Shown: piece after piece, positions 1 to 8,910 of the stretch
Layout of the letters: each line of letters begins with the position of its first letter
Position numbering within the stretch: the first letter of the stretch is position 1
Source: Desulfovibrio sp. TomC
GTDB taxonomy: Bacteria > Desulfobacterota > Desulfovibrionia > Desulfovibrionales > Desulfovibrionaceae
Length of the DNA stretch: 63,976 nt
Assembly (NCBI RefSeq): GCF_000801335.2
Contig: NZ_JSEH01000026.1
Location: 1-63,976 of the forward strand
Reading direction: 5' to 3'
Notes under the pieces: model-generated
Databases searched by the model: none
Seen by the model: only the letters and a program-made list of their open reading frames with translations
What the model was told of the DNA's origin: nothing
Translations under genes and position numbers: made by a program

Positions 1-34
1 CCTGCCTGCCGAGCCTCCCCCCTCAAACGGCCGC

Positions 35-62
35 CGGGCCTGTTTGGCGACAGACAGGCCCG
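35..62. other. inverted repeat upstream of cheC
   Basis: A perfect 9-bp inverted repeat, CGGGCCTGT at 35-43 and ACAGGCCCG at 54-62, with a 10-nt loop. No T-run follows on either strand, so it is not a clear intrinsic terminator. It could close an upstream transcript or act as an operator. Bases 1-181 hold no supported gene. Confidence 0.35.
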
Positions 63-181
63 GTTCATGCGCCTTGGCCGCGAAGTCGGCTTCGGCGCAA
101 GTGCCCAGGGCCGCATGATGGGGATTTCCAAGCCGACCCGGTACGGGTATGTTCAGCGGGTCAGGCAGGAGGAAACGGTAC

Positions 182-796
182 ATGACAGCTGCCATCAGTC
201 TCGAAGCGCGCATGGATCTGTTAAGCGAGTGCGTCAATATCGGCCTTGGCCGGGCGGCCGAGGCGCTCAATCGCATGTGCGACAGCCACGTGAAGCTCTC
301 GGCCCCGGAAATCCGGATCATGAGCCGCCCGACCCTGACCGCCGCCACGGCCGGACGCTGCCCGAGCCTGTGCGAGGGCGTGTTCCTGCCCTTTGTCGGC
401 CCGATGATGGGCATGACCGCCCTGGCCTTTGCCTACGGCGACGCCGCCAAACTGACCAGCGGCCTGACCGCCGCCATGGGCATCGACGACCCCTCGGAGG
501 CCATGCGCGACGACACCCTGCGCGAGGTCGGCAACGTCATTTTGGTCGGCGTGCTCGGGGCCATGGGCACCGTGCTTGGCCTGCACGTCGTCTACCAGCC
601 CCTGACCACGGCCAAAAGCCTCGACCCGCTCCTGGCCGTGGCCGACGCCTGCAACACCGTGACCCTGTATGTGCGGGCGCACTTTGCCCTGGAGCGTTTC
701 CAGGTCACCGGCGACATCATGGTGGTCCTGGCCCAGGAAGGCTTCGACGCCCTGATGGCCGCCATTGACGCCAAAATCCTGGAAATAAACGGGTAG
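182..796 (+). CDS. cheC: CheC-type chemotaxis phosphatase
   Basis: A 204-aa protein of the CheC/CheX/FliY family, which dephosphorylates CheY-P in the cytoplasm. Both signature sites are visible: D12-x3-E16-x2-N19 in DLLSECVN, and D111-x3-E115-x2-N118 in DTLREVGN. Two intact sites are what a two-site CheC has. The ATG at 182 is chosen because AGGAGG lies about 8 nt upstream; an in-frame extension to 149 lacks a ribosome site and family similarity. It lies 5 nt before a radical SAM gene, so the two are probably co-transcribed although functionally unrelated. The cheA-cheY-cheD operon is 25 kb away on the other strand. CheC proteins often partner CheD, and both occur in this window. Confidence 0.85.
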   Translation: MTAAISLEARMDLLSECVNIGLGRAAEALNRMCDSHVKLSAPEIRIMSRPTLTAATAGRCPSLCEGVFLPFVGPMMGMTALAFAYGDAAKLTSGLTAAMGIDDPSEAMRDDTLREVGNVILVGVLGAMGTVLGLHVVYQPLTTAKSLDPLLAVADACNTVTLYVRAHFALERFQVTGDIMVVLAQEGFDALMAAIDAKILEING

Positions 797-801
797 CCGC
801 C

Positions 802-2400
802 GTGGCCAGCATTGTCCTTTTGTCGCCGACGCCGCCGGACCTCTCGGCCTTTGGCGTGCGCAGCCTGCAAGCGAGTCTGACCGGGGCCGGCCACGACGTG
901 CGGTTGATCCTCTTTCCCGGCAGCATCGGCCTGTCCCAGGAGGACGGGTCTTTCGTCTACCGCTATTCCGACGCGGTCATCGAGCAGGCCCTTGGCCTCA
1001 CGGCCGGGGCCGATCTGGTCGGCGTGTCGTTTTTCACCAATTATTTTGACCGGGCCGTGCAGCTGACCGCCGCAGTGCGCGAGCGTCTGGGCATCCCGGT
1101 CGTCTGGGGCGGCGTCCACGCCACGGTGCGCCCCATCGAGGCCCTTGAGCACGCCGATTTCGTCTGCCGGGGCGAGGGCGAGGCCGCCCTGGACGCCCTG
1201 GCCGCAGCCCTGGCAACCGGCGGCAGCCTGACCGACATTCCGGGCCTGTGGACCATGGGCCAGGACGGGGTGATCGACAACGGTCTGGCTCCCCTGGTCC
1301 CTGATCTCGACGCCCTGCCCTTTTTCGATTTCAGCGGCGAAAATCAGTACGCCCTGGCCCCGGAACTCGGGCGCATCGTGCCGCTTCGCCCCGAAGTGCT
1401 GGCCCGGGCGCTCCCAAAGCTCCCGTATTTCGGCGGCCGGCTGCGTACGGCCTATCGCACCATGACCGACCGAGGCTGTCCGCACAGTTGCTCCTATTGC
1501 AACGTGCCGACGGTCAAGGCGCTTTTTCGCGGTGGCGGCGTGCCGTATTTCCGCCACCGAAGCGTGGCCCACGTCATGGCCGAACTGCGGGACATCACCG
1601 CCCGCTATCCGTTCATTGAAGCGATCCAGCTGTTCGACGACACCTTTTTTTCCCGCCGTCTCGACTGGCTGACCGAATTTGCCGCCGTCTATAAGAAGGA
1701 CATCGGCCTGCCGCTCTACTGCCAGGCTTCGCCAACGACCCTTGATGCGGCCAAGCTCGATGTACTTATCGACGCGGGCCTTTGCTACGTGGAAATGGGC
1801 ATCCAGACCGGCAGCCCCAAGCTGCGCGAAATTTTCGGCCGCCCCGAAGACGAAGCCACGGTCATAACCGGGGCCGAACTCTTGCACGCCCGCCGGGGAA
1901 AACTCCTCACCCCGGACTACCACGTCATCATCGACGCGCCCTGGGAAGACGAGGCCGATCTACTGGCCACCGTCGGCCTGCTTATGCGTCTGCCCAAACC
2001 CTTCGGGCTGGCCATCGCCAGTCTGGTCTATTTCCCGGAAACCGAACTCTACCGCCGGGCCAAGTCCGAAGGCCGCATTGGTGATGAGGAAACGGACATC
2101 TACCGCCGCCCGTTTTACATCGCGCCCCGGCGTAGCTACCCGGCCTTCCTGCTCTATCTCTTGACCTTCCAGCACATCCCGGCCCGGGTGTATGCCGCCC
2201 TGGCCTCGCCGGGCCTAGTGCGCTTTTTTAGCCGCCTAAATCCCGTCTGGCTCTACAAGGCCGCCTACGTGCTCGGCGAAGGCCTGCGTCTGGCCGCCAA
2301 AGGGGCAAACGCCCTTGGGCACGGCGACCTGGGCCGCATCACCGCCTTTGTGCGCCGCACGCTTCGCCACGACCCGACCGTGGCCGGGCGCATGGGGTAA
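802..2400 (+). CDS. B12-binding-domain radical SAM protein
   Basis: A 532-aa protein starting at GTG, 5 nt after cheC. The N-terminal 140 residues look like a cobalamin-binding Rossmann domain (SPTPPDLSAFGVRSL, then VVWGGVHATVRP), and the radical SAM core follows with CPHSCSYC at C226, C230 and C233, the CxxxCxxC ligands for the [4Fe-4S] cluster. The DxHxxG cobalamin-ligand motif was not seen, as is common in the BchE-like branch. The C-terminal part, about 390-532, is rich in Tyr, Arg and Leu and may contact membrane or lipid. It is clearly related to the protein encoded at 51727-53238 (shared N-terminus, GGVHxTxRP, similar tail). Substrate unknown; methylation, cyclisation or C-C bond formation on a lipid or polyketide is possible. 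Confidence 0.8.
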   Translation: MASIVLLSPTPPDLSAFGVRSLQASLTGAGHDVRLILFPGSIGLSQEDGSFVYRYSDAVIEQALGLTAGADLVGVSFFTNYFDRAVQLTAAVRERLGIPVVWGGVHATVRPIEALEHADFVCRGEGEAALDALAAALATGGSLTDIPGLWTMGQDGVIDNGLAPLVPDLDALPFFDFSGENQYALAPELGRIVPLRPEVLARALPKLPYFGGRLRTAYRTMTDRGCPHSCSYCNVPTVKALFRGGGVPYFRHRSVAHVMAELRDITARYPFIEAIQLFDDTFFSRRLDWLTEFAAVYKKDIGLPLYCQASPTTLDAAKLDVLIDAGLCYVEMGIQTGSPKLREIFGRPEDEATVITGAELLHARRGKLLTPDYHVIIDAPWEDEADLLATVGLLMRLPKPFGLAIASLVYFPETELYRRAKSEGRIGDEETDIYRRPFYIAPRRSYPAFLLYLLTFQHIPARVYAALASPGLVRFFSRLNPVWLYKAAYVLGEGLRLAAKGANALGHGDLGRITAFVRRTLRHDPTVAGRMG

Positions 2401-2476
2401 GGCGAAAAAAAACAGGCAAAAATGCCGGGCGGCCGGAGCGTTACTTCATCCCGTCGGAAGCATCCCCCGCAACACC

Positions 2477-4420
2477 CTATGGCAGGCCGGCCAGCTGCCG
2501 CAACCGCTCCTGATAGGCCGCGCCCACGGCCTGGGGAGCGTGGCGGCTGGCGATCAGGTCCCGCCCGGCCTGCGTCCGCTGTCGGGCCAGTCCCGGTTGG
2601 GCGACCACCAGCCGCATGGTCCGGGCCAACTCGGCCCGGTCCGGCTCGGCCCAGAGCATCCCCTGGCCAAAGGGATATTCCCCGGGGCCGACCGGCACGA
2701 GACGATAGGCCACCGGGAAGCCTGTCTCCGGGGTCAGAAAATCGGCGTTGCCGGAATGCCCGGTGGCGATGACCGGCTTGCCCAGGAGCATGGCCTCGGC
2801 CAGGGTCCGGCCGAACCCCTCGGCCCGGTGCGGCGACACATAGGCGTCGCAGGCGGCAAAGAGTCCCAAGGCCTCGCCCCGATCCAGGGTGTCGGCAAGG
2901 ATGGTGATACGGCGATCGGCGGCGGCAGCGGCGGCCAGGGTGCGCCAGCGCGGATCCTCGGCCCGGGGATTCATGGTTTTGAGCACCAGCCCCACCGGCT
3001 CGTGTCCGCCGGGAAAGGCCTCCCGGAAGGCGGCCACGGCGGCTAACGGGTTTTTCCGGGTGAGATAGGAATTGGCGTCAAAGACATAGAGAAACAAAAA
3101 CCGGTCTTCGGGCAGGCCGAACCGGGAGCGGGCGATCGGCGTCAGGCGGTCCACGGTCACGGCCATGGGCATGACGCGACAGGGGACCGGGGCGGTGGTG
3201 GCAAAGGCGTCCCGGGTATAGACCGTGGACAGCCACAATTCGTCCACCAACCGGTAGGCGTCGGCCATGGCCTCGGGCCAGCCGGGCAATTCCCAGGGCC
3301 AATAGCCGATGTTGACGCGCCCGGCGAAGAGTTCGGCGCCGCGCTCCAGCCACAGCCGGGTCGTGTCCAGGCCGGTTAAACAAAAAATATTGACCGGATA
3401 GGGCAGCTCATCACTGATGCAGGCGTCAAGCCAGGTATCCGCCTGCCGGGTTCCTGGGCCGGTTTTGATGTTGACCACGGAAAAGGGCACACCGGCTGCG
3501 GCCAGGGACTCGGCGCACATGCGCGAATCCTCGCCGATGCCGAGTTCCCCCCGGGCGTAGCCAATGATGTTGACGCCAAACCGATGGCGCGGGGGCGTGG
3601 CCGGCCGGCAACCGACGACAGCCGTGGCGAGGCCCTGGATTGGCGGAATGGCCGGCGACGGCAGAGCCCGCGCCCAGGCCATGATGGCCGGACGCTGTTC
3701 GGCCCGGGCCGGATCGTAGGCGCTTCGGGCCTCTTCGTCAGAAAACCAGGCCAGAAAGGCCTGCCGGGTCAGGCCCGGCAGCTCGGGCATGTCAGCGGCA
3801 AGGGGCAGGGGCGGGGTCCAGGCCAGGGGGCCGGTGTGGCGCATTTCGACTGCGCCGTGGAGCACATACCAAGCCAGCAGGCTAAGCGCCCCTTCGGGCG
3901 TGGCCGGATCAAAGGCCGGCCTGACATCAGGCCGGGAGGCCCAGGTCAGCCGGGCGAGGCGCGGCAGCGGCAGACCGAGCGGCGGCAGCGACGGCGTGAC
4001 CGGCTCGAACAACCAGGCCTGTTGCCGGGCGTCGAGGAGATAAAAAAGATCCATTTCCGGTACCGCGCTGGCGTAGAACCAGGCGACAAAAGCTGCCCGG
4101 CCGGCGGGGGTGTCGTGGTCATAGGCTGCGGTGTCGCGGCTGCGAAAGCGCCAGACAAAATCCATCAGCCGGGTAATGGGGACGTCATCGCCGCCCATCG
4201 CCGGGAAAAGAGCGACATTGACCAGGGCCACGTCTTGCGGCCGGGCCGCCGTTGCTACGGCCGGGAATTCCCGCCAGGCGCTGGTCAACCACCAGATCAG
4301 AAAATCCGTCTCCTGGGTCAGGCCGACCCGACGCAGTTCGGCCCGGATATCATCGCGCAGATGCCAGGCCAACCGCATTTCCGCAGTCAGGCACCCGTTA
4401 ATGGGGGGGGTCTCTTTCAT
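2477..4420 (-). CDS. GT4-family glycosyltransferase with long N-terminal domain
   Basis: A 647-aa cytoplasmic glycosyltransferase of the GT-B fold. Residues about 1-290 form an uncharacterised alpha-helical domain rich in Trp, Pro and Leu. The GT4 part starts near the motif YARGELGIGEDSRM, which corresponds to the usual glycine-rich N-terminal loop. The nucleotide-sugar site near the C-terminus reads SPHRAEGFGRTLAEAMLLGKP, with the EX7E-type acidic pair. I chose the ATG at 4420 (MKETPP...) rather than 4567, because the longer start runs into an intergenic repeat. It is the last gene of the minus-strand wza-wzz set, separated from wzz by repeat R1. It probably adds a sugar to the exopolysaccharide repeat unit; donor and acceptor are not readable. 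Confidence 0.82.
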   Translation of the reverse strand: MKETPPINGCLTAEMRLAWHLRDDIRAELRRVGLTQETDFLIWWLTSAWREFPAVATAARPQDVALVNVALFPAMGGDDVPITRLMDFVWRFRSRDTAAYDHDTPAGRAAFVAWFYASAVPEMDLFYLLDARQQAWLFEPVTPSLPPLGLPLPRLARLTWASRPDVRPAFDPATPEGALSLLAWYVLHGAVEMRHTGPLAWTPPLPLAADMPELPGLTRQAFLAWFSDEEARSAYDPARAEQRPAIMAWARALPSPAIPPIQGLATAVVGCRPATPPRHRFGVNIIGYARGELGIGEDSRMCAESLAAAGVPFSVVNIKTGPGTRQADTWLDACISDELPYPVNIFCLTGLDTTRLWLERGAELFAGRVNIGYWPWELPGWPEAMADAYRLVDELWLSTVYTRDAFATTAPVPCRVMPMAVTVDRLTPIARSRFGLPEDRFLFLYVFDANSYLTRKNPLAAVAAFREAFPGGHEPVGLVLKTMNPRAEDPRWRTLAAAAAADRRITILADTLDRGEALGLFAACDAYVSPHRAEGFGRTLAEAMLLGKPVIATGHSGNADFLTPETGFPVAYRLVPVGPGEYPFGQGMLWAEPDRAELARTMRLVVAQPGLARQRTQAGRDLIASRHAPQAVGAAYQERLRQLAGLP

Positions 4421-4476
4421 AGGCCACCAGGGTAAAGCAGGCGCGGCTCCCTGGCAAGATCGTCCCCCGGTCGCCG

Positions 4477-4640
4477 CGGCAACAGTGGTTCCCGTCAGGC
4501 GCAAGCACCAACGACCACGGGCCTCTCGCCTCTTTTCCTGTGCACCTGTCGCCAACCGGCCCGGCAACGCCCACTGTCAAAACAAACACCCCTCAGGAGG
4601 GGATTCCAAAGGGACTCAGTCCCTTTGGCCGCCGGAGGCC
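4477..4640 (-). repeat. intergenic two-hairpin repeat, copy R1 (long form)
   Basis: Core at 4601-4639: GGATTCC, then an 11-bp palindrome with arms CCAAAGGGACT / AGTCCCTTTGG, then GCCGCCGGAGGC. A second short hairpin, CCCCTC-AG-GAGGGG, lies just outside the core at 4589-4602. The GCCTCCGGCGG arm (minus-strand reading) ends 10 nt from the wzz stop codon. A longer homologous stretch, starting near AACAGTGGTTCCCGTCA at 4482, is shared with copies R6 and, more diverged, R2 and R7. Confidence 0.8.
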
Positions 4641-4649
4641 TCTTCTCCC

Positions 4650-6827
4650 CTACCTCCCCCGACGCCGCCACAACTTCGCCCGCAGCCCCGAAAAAACTTC
4701 ACCGGGCGTGGCGTCGTCGGCCGGGACGCCGACCACGACCAGTTGCGGGGCGCGGCCGGCAGCGGCGAGCTGGGCGGCCGCGTCGGCCACGACCGGGGCG
4801 GGATCGACGAAAAGACGCACGGCCAGGAGCGCGGCGTCGGCGTGGCGGGCCAGGGAACAGGCGTCGCCGCTGGCCGTCACCGGGGCGGCGATGACCACGA
4901 CGGCGTCAAAACGCCGGGTCAGGCCGTCGAGCAGTCCGGCCAGGGCCGGGCTGTCCAGCAGCCGGTCGGCGTCCTGGGCCGCAAGTCCTGGCTCGCCGGC
5001 CGGCAGCACGAACAGGCCGGGTTCCTCGCCAGGGAGGATCACGGCGTCCCGAAAGACTTTGCCGCCCACGGCTTCGGCCAGTCCGGGACCAAGGGGCAGG
5101 CCCATGCGGACGTGGAGCGTGGGGTGGGCGAGCGCCGCATCGACCAACACCACCGACCGGCCGGACCGGGCCAGGGCCGTCCCCAGCCCAACGGCCGTAT
5201 CCAGGGCGTCGGCCGGGCCGGGGGTCGCTTCGGTGACGAGGAGGAGCTTTGGCGGAACGCCCGAGACCGGAAAAAGGGCGTCGCGCAGACGGCGAAAGGC
5301 CTGGGTCCTGCCCAGCCCGGGCCGCCTGGGCAGGCTGACCGGGCTGGTGGTCCCACAGCCGGCCAGGGACGCGGCCGAGGCCACGGCCGGGTCAGCATAG
5401 GCGGCCACAAACGCGGCGCACATGGCCAAAAAGCCGCCCAGGACAATGCCGACCGCCAGCATCAGGGTGAGCTTTGGCCGCATGTAGTCGTCGATCTTGC
5501 CCGGGGTGGTGGCCGGCTCGATCACGTGGGCAATGGACAGATCGAGCGACTGCCCGGCCACGGCCGCGCTGTGCAGCTGGTTTAAATTCGACAGGAAGAC
5601 CTCGCCGGCGGTCACCCGGGTGGTCATCAGGGCATCGGCGGCGGCCCGGTCGGGGAAGGCCAGGATCTGTCCTTCCACGGCGTCGAGCAGCGTGCCGTAG
5701 GCGGCGTCCTGGCTCTCATACCCGGCGGCCTGGGCGGCGTATTCGGCTGCCCGTTCATTTAAATAGCTGAAGGTCTGGTCGGTGGAGATGGTTTCCGAGC
5801 CAAAGACCTTGAGGGATTCGCCCTTGATCAGCCGCTTGGCCTCCTCGATCTTGCCCTCGATCTCCTTGACCGCCGGGTGCTCGGGGGTCATGCGCGATTT
5901 GGCCAGGGCCAGATCCATATAGAGGTCACGCAGGGTGAGCTTCAAGGAATCGACCAGGGCCGAGCGCTGGATGGATTCGCCGGACTTGCGGAACTCCGGG
6001 CGTTTGGCCGCCTGGGCCTTGACGTTGGCCAACATGCCCTGGGCCTTGAGCAGCTCCAGGCGGTTGGAATCGCGCGCGCCGGACAGAATGTAATAGCGAT
6101 CGACCAGCTTTTCGGCCTCGCTGTCGAGCTTGACGATTTTTTCGCGCTGGCGCACCCGGCCAAGTTCGGCCAGGGCCTTTTCATAATCCGCCTTGGCCCG
6201 CACCAGCTCCTGGGCCGAGGCCTCGGCCAGCCCCTGGCATTCGGCCTGGCGCATGGCCGTCTCGCGGGCGGCAAAGGCCTTGGCCGCCGTATTGGTCATG
6301 GCCATGGCCAGTTCCATGGAGTCAGCCGAGCTGGTGAATTCCAGAATGTCGGCCGTGTCCATCATGGCCGCCTTGAGGTAGGGCCGGGGGAAGATCAGGT
6401 GGACCAGGGATTTGTTGCTCAGTTCTTCATAGGTCATGGGCCGGCGCAGGATGCCGGGCAGGAAATGGTCGGTCAAAAGCCGCACAAAGGGGATGAATTC
6501 GATGATCTGCAGCGACTTCCGTTTGCGGGTCAAGTCCAGTTCAGTGATGACCGCGCCCATGACCGGTATGGTCTGGCCCAGTTCCTCATAAGTGGCGCGC
6601 TCGGCGTCGGTCAGCGAAGCGGCCCCCATGGCGGCCGAATCCAGGCCAATGCGCGACAGCAGGCTGGTTTTGTTGGACGAATGATATAAATAGACCTTGG
6701 TCGAGGCCACGTACTGGGTTTCGCACAAAAGCGTCAGGGCGCAGAGCCCTCCGGCCACGAGGCCAAAGACCAGCAGCATAAGCTTGCGGCGACGCCACAG
6801 CAGGGCAAGGAGTTGGCGCAGTTCCAT
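4650..6827 (-). CDS. Wzz-type polysaccharide co-polymerase fused to a degenerate BY-kinase-like domain
   Basis: A 725-aa inner-membrane protein that should control chain length and export with Wza. A first membrane segment at about 15-36 is followed by a long periplasmic region with coiled coils (about 170-345), then a second segment at about 452-476, then a cytoplasmic P-loop-fold domain. That domain keeps the fold signature of BY-kinases, with VVLVDAALAHPTLH where Walker A' is expected and FDAVVVIAAP at Walker B. Its Walker A loop reads EATPGPADAL near 533-542 where GEGKST is expected, so the catalytic Lys and Ser/Thr are gone, and Walker B has Ala for Asp. No C-terminal Tyr cluster is present. 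It starts 3 nt after the wza stop, so the two are translationally close. The ATPase/kinase is predicted to be inactive. Confidence 0.85.
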   Translation of the reverse strand: MELRQLLALLWRRRKLMLLVFGLVAGGLCALTLLCETQYVASTKVYLYHSSNKTSLLSRIGLDSAAMGAASLTDAERATYEELGQTIPVMGAVITELDLTRKRKSLQIIEFIPFVRLLTDHFLPGILRRPMTYEELSNKSLVHLIFPRPYLKAAMMDTADILEFTSSADSMELAMAMTNTAAKAFAARETAMRQAECQGLAEASAQELVRAKADYEKALAELGRVRQREKIVKLDSEAEKLVDRYYILSGARDSNRLELLKAQGMLANVKAQAAKRPEFRKSGESIQRSALVDSLKLTLRDLYMDLALAKSRMTPEHPAVKEIEGKIEEAKRLIKGESLKVFGSETISTDQTFSYLNERAAEYAAQAAGYESQDAAYGTLLDAVEGQILAFPDRAAADALMTTRVTAGEVFLSNLNQLHSAAVAGQSLDLSIAHVIEPATTPGKIDDYMRPKLTLMLAVGIVLGGFLAMCAAFVAAYADPAVASAASLAGCGTTSPVSLPRRPGLGRTQAFRRLRDALFPVSGVPPKLLLVTEATPGPADALDTAVGLGTALARSGRSVVLVDAALAHPTLHVRMGLPLGPGLAEAVGGKVFRDAVILPGEEPGLFVLPAGEPGLAAQDADRLLDSPALAGLLDGLTRRFDAVVVIAAPVTASGDACSLARHADAALLAVRLFVDPAPVVADAAAQLAAAGRAPQLVVVGVPADDATPGEVFSGLRAKLWRRRGR

Positions 6828-6830
6828 AGG

Positions 6831-7700
6831 TTACTGCACCGAAATGACGCCGCCCTGGCTGTTGCTGAGGTATTCCCCGGCAACTGGCTGGCTTTGTTGG
6901 ATAACGGTGGTGGTCGTATTCACCGGCCCTTTGCTTAAATCGTTGATGGCGTCGCGCAGCTGGGGCAGGAAGATGACCAGCCGCTCGGTGTTGATAAAGG
7001 CATTGACCACGGCATTTAAGTGCCCCAAAAATTCGTCGAAATCGGCCCAGGCGCTCTTGGGCACGTACAGGACGTCGCCGCCTTCGAGATAGCGGTCAAA
7101 GCCGGCCGTCCCCTTGCCAAGGGACGTTCCAAGCTTCATATCCAGGACGTAGGCCTTGGGCGCGTCGGAATCAAGACCCCGGAAGAGCACCACCGTGGAC
7201 TTGCCGGCGTTGTCGGAAAAGCCGCCGGCCCGGGCCACGGCCTCAAAGAGCGGAATATCGTGGTCAACGGGCACCACGCCCTGGGTCTTGACCTCGCCAA
7301 GGACCAGGGCCGTCTGGCTGCGGATGGTGGCGGCGGTGACCGTCACCTGGGGATCGACCAGATATTTGGCATAGGACCGGGTCAGGTCGGCGCGCAGCTC
7401 CGAGATGGTGCGCCCGCCGGCGGCCACCTCGCCAATAAGCGGCAACTGGATGCGACCGGCCTCGTCCACGCGCGCCGTGGCTTTCAGGTCGTCCTGACGC
7501 CACACGGCGATGCTCAGTTCGTCGCCGTAGCCGAGCGTGGCCCGCCTGGCCGCCACGGCGGCCGACTGGGCTTCGGGCCGGGTTTTGGAGGTGGCCGTGG
7601 CCGGCGGCGGGGCCGTCGGGCGGGCACAGGCGCACAGGCACACAGCCGTCGCCAGATACACAAGCAGGATGCGGGAAGGCATAGTGGCGCAGACGGGCAT
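6831..7700 (-). CDS. Wza/OtnA-type outer-membrane polysaccharide export lipoprotein
   Basis: A 289-aa protein. The lipobox region LATAVCLCAC lies in the first 27 residues, so it should be a lipoprotein exported to the outer membrane. The polysaccharide-export (Poly_export) domain follows: LGYGDELSIAVWRQDDL, then GRIQLPLIGEVAAGGRTISELR. A SLBB-type repeat reads FEAVARAGGFSDNAGKST. I chose the ATG at 7700 because GAAAGGACCGCC precedes it; an extended frame to 7982 would run through the divergent promoter region. An inner Met at 7682 (MPSRILL) is the alternative start. First gene of the minus-strand set wza-wzz-GT4. It should form the outer-membrane channel for the polymer. Confidence 0.87.
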   Translation of the reverse strand: MPVCATMPSRILLVYLATAVCLCACARPTAPPPATATSKTRPEAQSAAVAARRATLGYGDELSIAVWRQDDLKATARVDEAGRIQLPLIGEVAAGGRTISELRADLTRSYAKYLVDPQVTVTAATIRSQTALVLGEVKTQGVVPVDHDIPLFEAVARAGGFSDNAGKSTVVLFRGLDSDAPKAYVLDMKLGTSLGKGTAGFDRYLEGGDVLYVPKSAWADFDEFLGHLNAVVNAFINTERLVIFLPQLRDAINDLSKGPVNTTTTVIQQSQPVAGEYLSNSQGGVISVQ

Positions 7701-7822
7701 GGCGGTCCTTTCGCTCTCAGAATCGATCCCGCCACGACTACGGGATTTCAGGGCCATCCGCAAGGCGTGCCTCCCTGCGTTGTGGTCCACGGCGAACTGG
7801 TGTATGGGCAAGCCGCGCCGGC

Positions 7823-7838
7823 CAAACAGGCCTGTTTG
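7823..7838. promoter_or_regulatory. 16-bp perfect palindrome in divergent promoter region
   Basis: CAAACAGGCCTGTTTG is a perfect 16-bp palindrome. It sits in the 187-bp gap between the divergent starts of wza (7700, minus) and the HlyD-like gene (7888, plus). An overlapping small palindrome, TTGTC-G-GACAA, follows at 7835-7845. The position suits an operator controlling both arms of the polysaccharide locus. No regulator gene is adjacent, and clear -35/-10 boxes were not found. Confidence 0.45.
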
Positions 7839-7887
7839 TCGGACAATCCGGCCAAAACGCCGCAAACAAACCGCCTTTGGGCGTACT

Positions 7888-8895
7888 ATGACTGATATGA
7901 AAACCATCCTCGGGCTGGCCCTGGCCCTGCTGCTCTGGGGCGCGCTCCCGGCCGCCGCCGAAACCGTCACGTTTTTGGGCAAGGCCTACTGCCCCATCAA
8001 ATACGACATCAACTGGCCGTTTGTCACCAAGGCCAAAAAAACCCCGGTCCAGGGCAGCGGCGTCCAGGCCAACGTCTACGAACTGCCCAAGGAAAGCTTT
8101 GAGGAAAAATCCGCCGCCGAACTCGGCTCGGATATGCGCCGGCTCACCATCCTAAGCGCCCCGATCCATGTCGGACAGCGGGTGCAGGAAGACGAGGCGC
8201 TCATCACCTACGAACTGCCGCTGGAAAGCCTCATCGTCGAAAAGGAAGCCCTGTCCCGCACGGAGCTCAACAACGCCGAACGGGCCTTGAGTTCGGTGCG
8301 CTTCCGCCTCAGCTGGCTGGAGTCCCACCAGCAGGACCTGGAAAACATGGCCAGCCAGCAGTCCGCCGCCCCCATCGACGTCAGCAGCAACGCCAAGGAC
8401 ATCAGCGCCCTGCTCCTGGAACGCGAGTATCTGACCGAGGAGCTGGAACTGGCCAAGCAGCGCTATGACAATACCCTGCTGATCGCCCACTCCAAGTTCG
8501 GCAAGAATATCGATCTGAAAAAACTGCCCCGGCAAGGCTTTGTCCGTTCGCCCACCGACGGCTACGTGCTGTGGGTCAATTCAAGCCTCGTGCCCGGCAT
8601 GTCGTTCACCAAACAGGCCGCCCTGGCCACCGTCGGCAAGCTCGATCCCATTCTCATCCGGGCCTCGGTCCACGAAATCGCCGTCCAAAAGCTCAAGGTC
8701 GGCGACCCGGCCACCATCATTTTCCACGCCTGGCCCAAGGAGCCCTTCCAGACCACCATCTCCAAGGTGGACTACGTGGCCCAGCCGGCCATGCTCCAGC
8801 AGCCGTCCTTTTATCTGATTGAGCTGACGCTGCCCAACCACGATATGCGCATCAAGGAAGGGATGCGCTGCGACGTCGTGGTGAATCTCAACTAA
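7888..8895 (+). CDS. HlyD/RND-type periplasmic adaptor protein
   Basis: A 335-aa exported protein. A signal peptide covers the first 20 or so residues (MKTILGLALALLLWGALPAAA, starting at residue 4). A half-lipoyl (biotinyl-like) segment comes next (TILSAPIHVGQRVQEDEAL), then a helical hairpin at about 120-195. The second half-lipoyl segment reads VRSPTDGYVLWVNSSLVPG, and a beta-barrel follows. This is the order in membrane-fusion proteins. Unlike classic HlyD it has a cleavable signal instead of a membrane anchor. ATG at 7888 or 7897 are both possible. It is followed 15 nt later by a large membrane protein and is divergent from wza, so it probably bridges inner and outer membrane for polysaccharide export or modification. 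Confidence 0.78.
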   Translation: MTDMKTILGLALALLLWGALPAAAETVTFLGKAYCPIKYDINWPFVTKAKKTPVQGSGVQANVYELPKESFEEKSAAELGSDMRRLTILSAPIHVGQRVQEDEALITYELPLESLIVEKEALSRTELNNAERALSSVRFRLSWLESHQQDLENMASQQSAAPIDVSSNAKDISALLLEREYLTEELELAKQRYDNTLLIAHSKFGKNIDLKKLPRQGFVRSPTDGYVLWVNSSLVPGMSFTKQAALATVGKLDPILIRASVHEIAVQKLKVGDPATIIFHAWPKEPFQTTISKVDYVAQPAMLQQPSFYLIELTLPNHDMRIKEGMRCDVVVNLN

Positions 8896-8910
8896 CGCAA
8901 GCGGAACCCC

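Noticed and set aside
4540-5400. open frames with the peptide QEGIPKGLSPFGRRR recurring at several repeat copies
   Set aside because: The peptide is the translation of the intergenic repeat core; stem covariation and presence in both orientations speak for a structural, non-coding element.
7888-8895. HlyD-like adaptor as partner of the HlyB-type exporter at 46059
   Set aside because: 38 kb apart, different base composition, and a cleavable signal peptide unlike the membrane-anchored T1SS adaptor; its polysaccharide neighbours explain it better.
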